Assembly: GCF_914271485.1 (NCBI RefSeq)
Contig: NZ_CAJZAG010000002.1
Coordinates: forward strand, 620,001 to 684,000
Length of the DNA stretch: 64,000 nt
Source: Cupriavidus pampae
GTDB taxonomy: Bacteria > Pseudomonadota > Gammaproteobacteria > Burkholderiales > Burkholderiaceae
Direction of reading: 5' to 3'
Below, in pieces: positions 51,672 to 61,457 of this stretch (position 1 is the stretch's first letter; each line of letters begins with the position of its first letter). The translations under genes and the position numbers were made by a program. The notes beneath the pieces were generated by a model. That model had not been told where the DNA came from and did not search any database. It saw only the letters and a list, made by a program, of their open reading frames with translations.

Positions 51672-52724
51672 ATGGATACCCTTGCCCGCCCCCCTGCTTC
51701 CGCTCGGGACGAACCCGCCACCGAGGCGGCGTCCAGCCCCGCCCCCAACCGCTCCTCCGTCGTCACACTATCCGACCCGCGTCAGGACCCGCTGGCAACC
51801 AGCTTTGCCACGAGTTATGCGGGCGTGGTCGCGTTCCTTGCCGTGGTCAGCGAGGGCAGCTTTGCACGGGCCGGCGATCGGCTTGGTATCGGCCGCTCCG
51901 CGGTCAGCCGGAATGTGCAGAAGCTCGAGGCGCAACTTGGCGCACGACTGTTTGTACGCACCACGCGCAGCACCTCGCTGACGCGCGAGGGCGAGCTGTT
52001 TTACGAGAACTGCAGCCCAGGCATGGAACGCATTTCACAGGCGATCGAGGAGATGCACGAGTTGCGGAGTGGCCCGCCGCGCGGACATCTGCGCGTTCGC
52101 GCGAGCACCGGCTTTGGGCGACGCGTGATTGCACCGCTGCTGGCCGACTTTTACACGCGCTATCCGGACATCTCGCTCGAGTTTCAGCTCGATGACCGGC
52201 CCGCGGACTTTACGAGCGATCGGGTCGACGTGGCGTTTCGCGACGGTCGCATGGAGGACAGTCAGGTCATCGCCAAGCAGCTGATTCCGATGCAACTGGT
52301 CACGTGCGCGTCGCCTGCCTATGCGCGCGCGCATGGCTTGCCAGTGGACCTGGACGAATTGAGCGCGCATCGCTGCATCAATTACCGTGGCGCCAACGGG
52401 CGCGTCAGCGAATGGGAGTTTCGGGTCGCGGGCCAGCCACGGGTGCTGACACCGGAGTCGCGACAGACGTTCAACGATGCCGAGCTTGTGCTGCAGGCGG
52501 TGCTCGGTGGACACGGGATTGCGCAACTGGCGGCGTATCAGGTCTGCGAACTGTTGCGCGAGGGGCGGCTGGTGGCCTGTCTTGGGTGCTATGCGCCGAG
52601 CGATCATGGGCACTATGTCTGCTATCTGAGCCGCAGGCAGTTGCCGGCGCGGATTCGTGTATTCATCGACGAGATGACCGAGCGGACGCGGGCGTTGGAC
52701 CTGACGCTGCCGTTTCCGCTCTAG
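51672..52724 (+). CDS. LysR-family transcriptional regulator
   Basis: A ~350-residue LysR protein. The winged helix-turn-helix (FLAVVSEGSFARAGDRLGIGRSAVSRNVQKLEAQLGARLFVRTTRSTSLT) starts unusually far in, about residue 53, after a low-complexity Pro/Ala/Ser segment; the substrate-binding domain is complete. The long leader may be artefactual, since the ATG lies in a GGGTAT-GG-ATACCC palindrome (51668-51681) and a later GTG could be used. The aromatic-like CrgA/DsbA type is suggested by the IGRSAVSRN recognition helix. Its target may be the ECF41 operon or the NmrA-like gene. Confidence 0.9.
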   Translation: MDTLARPPASARDEPATEAASSPAPNRSSVVTLSDPRQDPLATSFATSYAGVVAFLAVVSEGSFARAGDRLGIGRSAVSRNVQKLEAQLGARLFVRTTRSTSLTREGELFYENCSPGMERISQAIEEMHELRSGPPRGHLRVRASTGFGRRVIAPLLADFYTRYPDISLEFQLDDRPADFTSDRVDVAFRDGRMEDSQVIAKQLIPMQLVTCASPAYARAHGLPVDLDELSAHRCINYRGANGRVSEWEFRVAGQPRVLTPESRQTFNDAELVLQAVLGGHGIAQLAAYQVCELLREGRLVACLGCYAPSDHGHYVCYLSRRQLPARIRVFIDEMTERTRALDLTLPFPL

Positions 52725-52846
52725 ATCAGCGCACTGACACACGCCATTGGTGCGTAAACGGCAACACGCTGCGTCCGCTGACGTCGCTTCCGGCTGGCAT
52801 GCGCGCTGGCTAACATGGGGCATTTCCACCGTTGGGGGAGTACGCC

Positions 52847-53602
52847 ATGAAACTAGTCGTCGTTGGAGGCACCGGCCTGATCGGTAGCAAGGTTGTGGCG
52901 CTGCTGCGCGCACGTGGCCATGATGCAGTGCCCGCATCGCCAGGATCGGGCGTCAACACCCTTACGGGCGAAGGGCTGGCGCAGGCGCTGGCCGGGGCGG
53001 ACGTCGTGGTTGACGTGGCCAATTCCCCATCGTTCGAAGACAAGGCCGTGCTCGAGTTCTTCGAGACGTCGGGCCGCAATCTGCTGGCTGCCGAAAAGGA
53101 AGCCGGCGTGAAGCACCATGTCGCGCTGTCGGTCGTCGGCACCGACAAGCTTGCGGAGAGCGGTTACTTCCGCGCCAAGATCGCGCAGGAGGCGCTGATC
53201 CGCAAAGGCGGTGTGCCTTACACCATCGTTCAGGCCACGCAGTTTTTCGAGTTTCTCGGCGCGATTGCGCAGGCAGGCGCGCAAGGCGACACGGTGCATC
53301 TGTCATCCGCATTCATTCAGCCGATCGCTTCGGATGACGTGGCCGAAGCCGTGGCCGACGCCGCACTGGCCGCGCCCATCAATGGCGTGGTCGAGACCGC
53401 GGGACCGGACCGTCTGCGCATGTCGGACCTGATGACGCGCTATTTCGCGCTGACCCACGACACGCGCAAGATCGTCAGCGACCCCGCGGCGGGCTATTTC
53501 GGCGCGAAGCTCGCCGACGACACGCTGGTGCCGGCGGGACAGGCGCGGCTCGGCAAGATCGACCTCGAGACGTGGCTGGCGAAATCGCAGACGAAGCGTT
53601 AG
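52847..53602 (+). CDS. NmrA-like NAD(P)-binding SDR protein
   Basis: A 251-residue atypical SDR with the N-terminal NAD(P)-binding MKLVVVGGTGLIGSKVVALLRARGHD. It lacks the YxxxK pair of classical SDRs, and DVVVDVANSPSFEDKAVLEFF, VKHHVALSVVGTDKL and GYFRAKIAQEALIRKGGVPYTIVQATQFFEF fit the NmrA/TMR group that senses redox state or reduces quinones. The start ATG has GGGGGAG six bases upstream. NAD-dependent epimerase-like proteins are frequent ECF41 neighbours. An in-frame second TAG follows its stop. Confidence 0.9.
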   Translation: MKLVVVGGTGLIGSKVVALLRARGHDAVPASPGSGVNTLTGEGLAQALAGADVVVDVANSPSFEDKAVLEFFETSGRNLLAAEKEAGVKHHVALSVVGTDKLAESGYFRAKIAQEALIRKGGVPYTIVQATQFFEFLGAIAQAGAQGDTVHLSSAFIQPIASDDVAEAVADAALAAPINGVVETAGPDRLRMSDLMTRYFALTHDTRKIVSDPAAGYFGAKLADDTLVPAGQARLGKIDLETWLAKSQTKR

Positions 53603-53653
53603 CCCCGGGGTTAGCCCACCGTTAGCCCGCTGTCATCCCCCAAGAGAGCGCCC

Positions 53654-54148
53654 ATGACCGAACTCCGCCCGCCGTCCACCGCGCTGCTGGACAAGTACAC
53701 CGGCAGAGATTTCCTGCCGCTCTACCACGCCACCGTCATGGTGACGGGCGGGGAAACCGGCCACGGCCGCGCCTCGGGCATCGCCTGCTCCCAGGAGGGC
53801 GATCTCGCGGTGGATCTGCGCATGCCGAAGGACCTCGAAGGTCCCGGCGGCGGTCCCAATCCCGAACAGTTGTTTGCGGCCGGCTATGCCGCGTGCTTCC
53901 ACGGCGCGATGTTTCTGCTGGCGACGCGCGCCGGTATTCCGATCACCGATGCCAAGGTGGAGGCCCACGTGGAGTTCGGGCGCGATCCGATCGATGGGCT
54001 CTACATGCTGACCGCCGAGTTGCGCGTGCATCTGCCGGGGCTCGACGACGCGCTCGCCGAGGAACTGATTCGCCAGACCGAACGCGTCTGCCCGTACTCC
54101 AAGATGGTGCGGCAGGGCATCCGGCATATCACGCTGAAGGCCGATTGA
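53654..54148 (+). CDS. OsmC/Ohr-family organic hydroperoxide resistance protein
   Basis: A 164-residue peroxiredoxin-like protein that reduces organic hydroperoxides. The first catalytic Cys is in FAAGYAACFHGAMFLLA and the second in TERVCPYSKMVRQG; ALLDKYTGRDFLPLYHATVMVTGG is the N-terminal strand. It runs in the same direction as the ECF41 cluster and fits an oxidative-stress function. No MarR-type OhrR gene is next to it. Separation from OsmC is by the short N-terminus; Ohr is preferred. Confidence 0.9.
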   Translation: MTELRPPSTALLDKYTGRDFLPLYHATVMVTGGETGHGRASGIACSQEGDLAVDLRMPKDLEGPGGGPNPEQLFAAGYAACFHGAMFLLATRAGIPITDAKVEAHVEFGRDPIDGLYMLTAELRVHLPGLDDALAEELIRQTERVCPYSKMVRQGIRHITLKAD

Positions 54149-54263
54149 GGCGGACTGAGGTGAACTGAGGCAGGACACCGGCGCCAGTCACCGGCGGCGG
54201 TGATGTTTACAAGCGGCGCCCAAAGCGCTAAGGTCACCGGACCCGACGCTTGAGGACGCTGCC

Positions 54264-55202
54264 ATGTCATGTGACCGCCGCACGTTTCTTGGTCTTGCCG
54301 CCGCGCTGGCACTACCCGCCACCGGTGCGGCTGGTATCGGCGGCGCGCACGCCGCCACGGCTGCCGCCGCAACCGTGGCCGCGCCGCTGCGCCGCACCAT
54401 TCCCGGCACCACCGAAGCGCTGCCCGTCATCGGCATGGGGACGTCCGGCACGTTCGACGTGGGCAAGGCGGCCGACGAACGCGCGCCGCTGGTCGAGGTT
54501 CTCTCGCTGCTGCTGCGCGACGCCAATAATGCGGTGGTCGATACCGCGCCCAGCTACGGCAACTCCGAAGCAGTCACGGGCGATCTGATCGAAGCCGCGC
54601 ACGCGCGCCGGCATGTGTTCCTCGCCACCAAGATCTCCACCAGCCATACCAACGCGCCGGCCCAGTTCGCCAGGTCGCTCGCCGACCTGCGCACCGATAC
54701 CGTCGATCTGCTGCAGGTCCACAACCTCGTCGACTGGCGCGAGAACCTGCGCTGGCTGCGCCAGCTCAAGGAGCAGCGCAAGGTCCGCTACATCGGCATT
54801 ACGCACTACCGCGACGAGGCGCACGACCAGCTGGCGCAGATTCTGCGCAGCGAGAAGGTCGACTTCCTCCAGGTCAACTACTCGGCCGGCGATCGCAACG
54901 CGGAGAACGTACTGCTACCGCTCGCGCGGGATCGCGGTGTGGCGGTGCTGATCAACCGCCCGTTCCAGGATGGCAATATCTTCGCGGCGGTCAAGGGACG
55001 GCCCCTGCCCGACTGGGCCGGCGAGATCGACTGCAACTCGTGGGGCCAGTTGTTCCTCAAATTTGTCATCAGCAATCCGGCCGTGACCTCGGCGATTCCG
55101 GCCACATCGAAGCCGCGCAATATGGCGGACAATCTCGCGGCCGGACACGGCCGCATGCCCGATACGCGCGAACGCGCGCGCATCGCGGCGCTGCTGGCCT
55201 GA
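54264..55202 (+). CDS. Aldo/keto reductase with probable Tat signal
   Basis: A 312-residue aldo/keto reductase domain behind a twin-arginine-like leader: DRRTFLGLAAALALPATGAAG (RR at residues 5-6). The barrel has VVDTAPSYGNSE with the Asp/Tyr of the catalytic tetrad, FLATKISTSH with the Lys, and VDLLQVHNLVDW with the His. AKRs are normally cytosolic NADPH enzymes, so export, if real, implies folding with cofactor before transport. It may also be a cytosolic protein with a chance RR. Substrate unknown. Confidence 0.88.
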   Translation: MSCDRRTFLGLAAALALPATGAAGIGGAHAATAAAATVAAPLRRTIPGTTEALPVIGMGTSGTFDVGKAADERAPLVEVLSLLLRDANNAVVDTAPSYGNSEAVTGDLIEAAHARRHVFLATKISTSHTNAPAQFARSLADLRTDTVDLLQVHNLVDWRENLRWLRQLKEQRKVRYIGITHYRDEAHDQLAQILRSEKVDFLQVNYSAGDRNAENVLLPLARDRGVAVLINRPFQDGNIFAAVKGRPLPDWAGEIDCNSWGQLFLKFVISNPAVTSAIPATSKPRNMADNLAAGHGRMPDTRERARIAALLA

Positions 55203-55253
55203 CGCCCCGATGGTCAACGACATGATGGCTGACAACATGATGCGCGGCCACCA

Positions 55254-56624
55254 ATGACCGGCGCTCAAACGCCCGACGGCCAGCCCAACCGGATCCTGCG
55301 CGGGTTCGGTCTCCGGCCCGGCGAGACCGGCGCGGTCGTGGCCGCGTTCCTGTTCTTCTTCTGCCTGTTCGCCAGCTACTTCATGCTGCGCCCCGTGCGC
55401 GAGACCATGGGCATCGCGGGCGGCGTGCGCAATCTGCAATGGCTGTTCACGGCGACGTTCGTCGTCATGCTGGTGGCCATTCCGATCTACGGCGCGGTGT
55501 GCGCATGGCTGCCGCGCCGGCGCTTCGTGCCCTGGGTCTATGCGTTCTTTATCGCCAACCTGCTGGGGTTTGCGTTCGCCACCCAGCAGGCGCCGGACAA
55601 CGTGTGGCTGGCGCGCGTGTTCTACGTATGGCTATCGGTCTTCAATCTTTTTGTAGTGTCGGTGGCATGGAGCCTGATGGCCGACGTGTTCCGCCCCTCG
55701 CAGGCGCGGCGGCTGTTCGCGCTGATCGCGGCCGGGGCCAGTGCCGGCGGCCTCGCGGGCCCGGTGCTCGGTGGCTGGCTGGTCGAACGTATCGGCCTGA
55801 CCGGTCTGATGCTGTTATCCGCGGCATTGCTCGCGGCAACGTTGCCCGGCGTGGGCTATCTGTTCGGCTGGCGGGGTCGCGCGGGCGCCGGCGTGGTGGC
55901 GACGGACGATCCGCTGCCGGGCGGTCGTTCGGCCGATCCCTCCCATGCGGTCGGCGGCGGGCTGTGGGCGGGTCTGACGCTCGTGGTGCGCTCGCGCTAT
56001 CTGCTCGGCATCAGCCTGTTCGTGATCCTGCTGGCCACCGCCAGCACGTTCCTGTACTTCGAGCAGGCGCGGCTGGTGGCCGAGGCCTACCCGTCGCGCG
56101 CGCAGCAGACGCAGGTGTTCAGCGCGCTCGACGCCATCGTGCAGGCGCTGACGATCGTCGTGCAGCTGTTCTTCTCGGGCCGCGTGGCGCGACGCTATGG
56201 CGTGACCGCGCTGCTGACCTCGGTGCCGGTGCTCGTCACCGTGGGCTTTGTCGTGCTGGCGTTGCACCCGACCTTCGCGGTGCTGGCGGGCGCGATGATC
56301 GTGCGACGCGTGGGCGAGTATGCGATGTTGCGGCCGGGCCGCGAGATGCTGTTCACGGTCGTCGATCCGGAAACCAAGTACAAGGCCAAGAACGTCATCG
56401 ACACCGCCGTGTACCGTGCCGGCGATGCGGTCAGTGCGTGGGTGAAGACCGCGATCGATGCCTTGTCGGGCCATCCGGCGGCGGTAGCGCTTGCGGGCGC
56501 GGTGCTGGCGATCGCATGGGCCGTGCTCGGCTGGTGGCTGGGCCGTCATCACGAAGGCCAGTTGCCGCACGAGGCCCAGTCTGCCGAGGCGCCGCTCACG
56601 CGGTCGATGCCATCGCGGCAGTAG
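55254..56624 (+). CDS. MFS-type NTP/NDP-exchange-transporter-like membrane protein
   Basis: A 456-residue, 12-helix protein related to the NTP/NDP antiporter (TlcA-like) branch: GLRPGETGAVVAAFLFFFCLFASYFMLRPVRETMG in helix 1, WSLMADVFRPSQARRLFALIAAGASAGG in the middle, and MLRPGREMLFTVVDPETKYKAKNVIDTAVYRAGDAVSAWV in the second half. In obligate intracellular bacteria such proteins import ATP; in free-living beta-proteobacteria homologues exist with no known role. It starts 51 bp after the AKR gene and precedes adhC by 119 bp. Confidence 0.85.
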   Translation: MTGAQTPDGQPNRILRGFGLRPGETGAVVAAFLFFFCLFASYFMLRPVRETMGIAGGVRNLQWLFTATFVVMLVAIPIYGAVCAWLPRRRFVPWVYAFFIANLLGFAFATQQAPDNVWLARVFYVWLSVFNLFVVSVAWSLMADVFRPSQARRLFALIAAGASAGGLAGPVLGGWLVERIGLTGLMLLSAALLAATLPGVGYLFGWRGRAGAGVVATDDPLPGGRSADPSHAVGGGLWAGLTLVVRSRYLLGISLFVILLATASTFLYFEQARLVAEAYPSRAQQTQVFSALDAIVQALTIVVQLFFSGRVARRYGVTALLTSVPVLVTVGFVVLALHPTFAVLAGAMIVRRVGEYAMLRPGREMLFTVVDPETKYKAKNVIDTAVYRAGDAVSAWVKTAIDALSGHPAAVALAGAVLAIAWAVLGWWLGRHHEGQLPHEAQSAEAPLTRSMPSRQ

Positions 56625-56743
56625 CCGATAATCGCGCGCCCGCTGGCCGGCGCGTGGGGTTTCGCCGTATAGTCTTGGCCTGTTCGCGGGGGTCTGTTGC
56701 ACACCCGCCTCGCATCCGTATCGCATTCGCCAAGGAGTCGACC

Positions 56744-57850
<1,107 letters not shown>

Positions 57851-57860
57851 GGCAATCGCC

Positions 57861-58709
57861 ATGGAACTGCTGTCCGAACACGGCTGCCACGGCGGCGTCC
57901 AGCGCTTTTACCGGCATCAGTCGTCGGCGATCGGCCTGCCGATGCGCTTTTCGATTTTCCTGCCGCCGCAGGCGCTCGCCGCCGGCGCGGCGCCGGTGCC
58001 CGGGCTCTTCTACCTCGCGGGCCTCACCTGCACGGAAGAGACCTTCGCGATCAAGGCGGGCGCGCAGCGCTATGCAGCCGAACATGGTCTTGCGCTCGTT
58101 GCGCCGGACACGAGCCCGCGCGGCGCGAACGTGCCGGGCGAGGCCGATGCGTGGGACTTCGGCGTTGGCGCCGGGTTCTACGTGGATGCCACCGAAGCAC
58201 CTTGGCGCATGCACTGGCGCATGGAGAGCTACGTGGCCGACGAACTGTTCGACCTCGTCACCACGTCGCTACCCGTCGATCGCAACCGCGTAGGCGTGTT
58301 CGGCCACTCGATGGGCGGGCATGGCGCGCTCGTGCTCGCGCAGCGGCATCCGCGTCGGTATCGCTCGGTCTCGGCGTTTGCGCCGATCGCCGCGCCGTCG
58401 CAATGCCCGTGGGGAAAGAAGGCCTTTACCGGCTATCTCGGCAACGATCACACACGCTGGGCGCAGCACGATGCCAGCGCATTGATGGCCGCGCAACCGT
58501 CGGCACCGTTCCCGAATGGCATCCTGATCGATCAGGGCCTCGACGACAAGTTTCTCGCCGAGCAGCTGCATCCGGAAGCGTTCGAGGCCGCGTGCCAGAC
58601 GGTGGGTCAGCCGCTCACGCTGCGCCGTCACGCGGGTTATGACCACGGGTACTACTTTATCTCGACGTTTATCGAAGACCATATCCGGCATCACGCGGCT
58701 CAGCTCTGA
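57861..58709 (+). CDS. fghA: S-formylglutathione hydrolase
   Basis: A 282-residue esterase-D-family serine hydrolase that splits S-formylglutathione into formate and glutathione. Nucleophile in GVFGHSMGGHGALVLA, acid in LIDQGLDDKFLAEQL, base in RRHAGYDHGYYFIST; the family signature PGLFYLAGLTCTEETFAIKAG is intact. It directly follows adhC, whose product it uses. Confidence 0.97.
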   Translation: MELLSEHGCHGGVQRFYRHQSSAIGLPMRFSIFLPPQALAAGAAPVPGLFYLAGLTCTEETFAIKAGAQRYAAEHGLALVAPDTSPRGANVPGEADAWDFGVGAGFYVDATEAPWRMHWRMESYVADELFDLVTTSLPVDRNRVGVFGHSMGGHGALVLAQRHPRRYRSVSAFAPIAAPSQCPWGKKAFTGYLGNDHTRWAQHDASALMAAQPSAPFPNGILIDQGLDDKFLAEQLHPEAFEAACQTVGQPLTLRRHAGYDHGYYFISTFIEDHIRHHAAQL

Positions 58710-58726
58710 GGCGGGAGCGCCGACCG

Positions 58727-59584
58727 ATGGAATGGAGCGACATCCGGATCTTCCTGGCCATCGCGCGCGCGGGCACGCTGCAAGGCGCCGCGCGCGCGAT
58801 CGGGCAGACCCAGCCGACCATGGGACGCCGGCTGCGGGCCCTGGAAGAGAGCGTCGGCCACGCGCTGTTTCAACGTACCGCTGACGGGCTGGTCCTCACC
58901 GACGAAGGGGCGGCGATGCTCGGTCACGCCGAGCGCATGGAACAGGAAGCGCTCGCGCTCGAACGCGCGCTGGCGGGTCAGGACGACGCGCTGGAAGGCT
59001 CGGTGCGGATCTCCTCCTCCGACTGGTTCGGCGTACACGTGCTGGCGCCGGTGATTGCCGCGTTTATTCACGCTCATCCACGCGTGAGCGTGGAGCTGCT
59101 GACCGATACCCGCCTGCTGGACCTGGCACGACGCGAGGCGGACCTCGTATTCCGCATTCGTCCGTTCGACGAGCCCGATATCGTGCAGCGCAAACTAATG
59201 CACATGGAGTACGCGCTGTACGGCGCGCGCGATGTCACGCCCCCGGTGCTGGGCGATGGCACGGGCTGCGGGCTGGTCACCATGGATGCCGCCTTCGCGG
59301 AGATGCCCGACGTGCAGTGGTTGCGCGACCTGCTGCCCAACGCGCATCAGGTGTTCGGCAGCAATCACCGCGAAGCGCAGGCACGGCTCTGCGCCGCCGG
59401 GGTGGGGGTGGCGGTGTTGCCCTGCCTGCTGGCCGACCGCATCGACGGCCTGCAACGCATCGTCACCGACACGGCGCCGCCCGGGCGCGACGTCTGGGTC
59501 GGCTATCACAAGGATCTGCGGCGCGTGCCGCGCTTGCGCGCGCTGCTGGATGCCACCATTGCCACACTCAGCACGGTGGCCTGA
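58727..59584 (+). CDS. LysR-family transcriptional regulator
   Basis: A 285-residue LysR regulator with the winged helix-turn-helix at residues 1-60 (WSDIRIFLAIARAGTLQGAARAIGQTQPTMGRRLRALEESVGHALF) and a substrate-binding domain (VRISSSDWFGVHVLAPVIAAFIHAHPRVSVELLTD). It lies 17 bp after fghA on the same strand, so it is probably co-transcribed with adhC-fghA and may regulate it or a remote target. Confidence 0.93.
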   Translation: MEWSDIRIFLAIARAGTLQGAARAIGQTQPTMGRRLRALEESVGHALFQRTADGLVLTDEGAAMLGHAERMEQEALALERALAGQDDALEGSVRISSSDWFGVHVLAPVIAAFIHAHPRVSVELLTDTRLLDLARREADLVFRIRPFDEPDIVQRKLMHMEYALYGARDVTPPVLGDGTGCGLVTMDAAFAEMPDVQWLRDLLPNAHQVFGSNHREAQARLCAAGVGVAVLPCLLADRIDGLQRIVTDTAPPGRDVWVGYHKDLRRVPRLRALLDATIATLSTVA

Positions 59585-59717
59585 CGGCGCAACGCTCAGG
59601 GGCTTCACTGGTGGTTTCGCACATGCCTGGGTGAGGCATCTCGATGGGTCGGCTTGACAAGCAGGATGTCACGCGCGTGGTTGCCGCGCGCACGCCGTCA
59701 ACCCAAGCCGCTCGGGC

Positions 59718-61073
59718 CTAGGTACGTTTGAGCAAAGACGCGACCAGCGCGTGGCTGTTGAAGTGCGATAGCAGTCGGCTTTTCTGCTGCTCGGTCAGCA
59801 GCGACTGCGCGATCATGTCCGGCCAGTTGGCGACCGCGGCCGCGACAGTCTCTCGTACCACCTTCGCGGCGGGCTTCTCTGGGAGGGACAACTCCGCGCA
59901 AAACCTGCGCACGATAGCCGGGCTGACGCTGGGCTTGGCCGCCCGTCCGGCGTCGTCACGCTTTGGTTTCGGCATCATGTCCGAGGGCAGGATGTGGAGC
60001 GCATGTCCGTTGCGCTTGTTGTACGCGGCATAGGCCACGATATCGTAAGCCGGCGGCAACTCTGGCGTCATGCCATCGGGGTACCACAGCCCGATGTTCT
60101 TCAAATGCATATCGGGGTTACCCAGCATTTCGTTGATCACGAGGCGACGGAGCAACTCATGCACCGCTGGCTCCCCAAGGGACTCGAATCCCATCAACAC
60201 AGCGGCTACATCGAGATACGTGCCTCCGACATACTTCTGCTCGGGGGCGACGCCCAGGACCTGCGCGAAGTCCTCGGTATGGATGCGCCGCTGGCCGGGT
60301 TCCCGGTCATAACGAACCACCGCGAGGAAGTTTGTCTTTTGGTCTGCATCGCCCAGGTCATAGCCATGTTCGACTGCGAGCTTCTCGAGAGGCTCCAGAT
60401 GTGCAGCGGTAACGCTTGCTCCGGCGGCGCCCGCCAATCGCAGCGAGAGGTCTTCCAACTCGGGAAGCCGCGGCTGCCCAACTACTGGCAACTTGGCAAT
60501 GATGTGGGTGTCCTGCATCTTGGTGCGCCCCACATAGCGGCCGGCTTCGTAGATGACCCCAACTTTTGGCTGGACGCCGGAAAGGGACACCCCCTCTTCC
60601 ATCGGATCCGCCGTCACAGACATCTCCAGTGAGTCGGCATCCTGCGTGACGTAATGCGCCAGCTCATCGCGGGTCAGCTCCAGCGGCATGGCGAAGACGT
60701 TGCCCGGCAGGTCGAGGCCACAAGCGGCGAGCATCTCGAAGTGGTCCTTCGGGTCGCACTTGCGGAGCGCCGCGACGTGGTCTCGAAATACGCCTTCCGG
60801 TAGCAGATTCTGGAAGAAGGCAGGAAGCAGCCAACCGTTTGCCGGGCTGTAAGCGCCGTTGAACAACGTCGAACGGATATCGCTCCAGAGTGCCTTCTGA
60901 GCGCCCGGGTCTTCCGCTTTCATGGAAAGCGACAGGGTGGGCGCAGGAGACAGATTGCTGAAGCCGTCGTCCGCCACGAACCGATTGACGACCTGCGCAC
61001 CCATTGCATATTGAAACAGGACACCGACGCGCAAACCGCGGCCGATGAAAATCCCGAGCGCTCGAACGTTCAT
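59718..61073 (-). CDS. hipA: HipA-type serine/threonine kinase toxin
   Basis: A 451-residue HipA kinase, close to E. coli HipA (440). N-terminal subdomain: YAMGAQVVNRFVADDGFSNLSPAPTLSLSM, FFQNLLPEGVFRDHVAAL. Kinase elements: LSGVQPKVGV (P-loop-like, site of regulatory phosphorylation in HipA), IIAKLPV (ATP-site Lys), LGNPDMHLKNIGLWY (catalytic Asp) and PPAYDIVAYAAY (Mg-binding Asp). HipA toxins phosphorylate glutamyl-tRNA synthetase or related targets, causing growth arrest. It overlaps hipB by 4 bp, toxin second. Confidence 0.95.
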   Translation of the reverse strand: MNVRALGIFIGRGLRVGVLFQYAMGAQVVNRFVADDGFSNLSPAPTLSLSMKAEDPGAQKALWSDIRSTLFNGAYSPANGWLLPAFFQNLLPEGVFRDHVAALRKCDPKDHFEMLAACGLDLPGNVFAMPLELTRDELAHYVTQDADSLEMSVTADPMEEGVSLSGVQPKVGVIYEAGRYVGRTKMQDTHIIAKLPVVGQPRLPELEDLSLRLAGAAGASVTAAHLEPLEKLAVEHGYDLGDADQKTNFLAVVRYDREPGQRRIHTEDFAQVLGVAPEQKYVGGTYLDVAAVLMGFESLGEPAVHELLRRLVINEMLGNPDMHLKNIGLWYPDGMTPELPPAYDIVAYAAYNKRNGHALHILPSDMMPKPKRDDAGRAAKPSVSPAIVRRFCAELSLPEKPAAKVVRETVAAAVANWPDMIAQSLLTEQQKSRLLSHFNSHALVASLLKRT

Positions 61074-61393
61074 TTCGGCTTCTTGGAGGATGGATTCTTA
61101 TCGAGGCGCTCGCGAGCGGCATCGACAACCGACTTCACATTGGGGGCGCTGGGCTCGAACGAGCCATCGTTGGCAAGACCTGCCGCTGCGCTCTTGGGAA
61201 CGATCGCTAGCTCGCAACCTAATCGATCCAACACCGCCAACAGGGTGCTGACCTTGTAGTCGGCATCTCCACTGAGGACGCCAGTGAGTGTTCGGCGTGC
61301 AATGCCGGCGTGCTCACCGAGCTCGCGTTGCGAAAGCTTGTTGCTCGTCAGCCTCTTCCGGAGAAAGGATGCGATTTCCGTCAAGCTTGTCAT
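61070..61393 (-). CDS. hipB: HipB-type helix-turn-helix antitoxin/repressor
   Basis: A 107-residue Cro/C1-type DNA-binding protein: LSQRELGEHAGIARRTLTGVLSGDADYKVSTLLAVLDRLGCELAIVPK (residues about 20-67), then a Lys/Pro-rich flexible tail (RERLDKNPSSKKPK) of the kind used in antitoxin turnover. It neutralises HipA and represses the operon. The start ATG lies two bases from a long palindrome and has no ribosome site, which suggests a very short or absent leader. Confidence 0.94.
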   Translation of the reverse strand: MTSLTEIASFLRKRLTSNKLSQRELGEHAGIARRTLTGVLSGDADYKVSTLLAVLDRLGCELAIVPKSAAAGLANDGSFEPSAPNVKSVVDAARERLDKNPSSKKPK

Positions 61394-61394
61394 G

Positions 61395-61435
61395 GCAGTA
61401 AAGTAGGATAATTTACGCTTATCCTACTTTATTGC
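61395..61435. promoter_or_regulatory. hipBA operator 1, abutting the hipB start
   Basis: Inverted repeat with 16-bp arms and one mismatch (half-site GCAGTAAAGTAGGATA at 61395-61410; partner 61420-61435) around nine bases. A TTATCC/TAAATT-type -10 would lie inside it, so HipB binding would block the promoter directly. Confidence 0.85.
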
Positions 61436-61457
61436 TCACCTAGATTCAAGAAAAATT

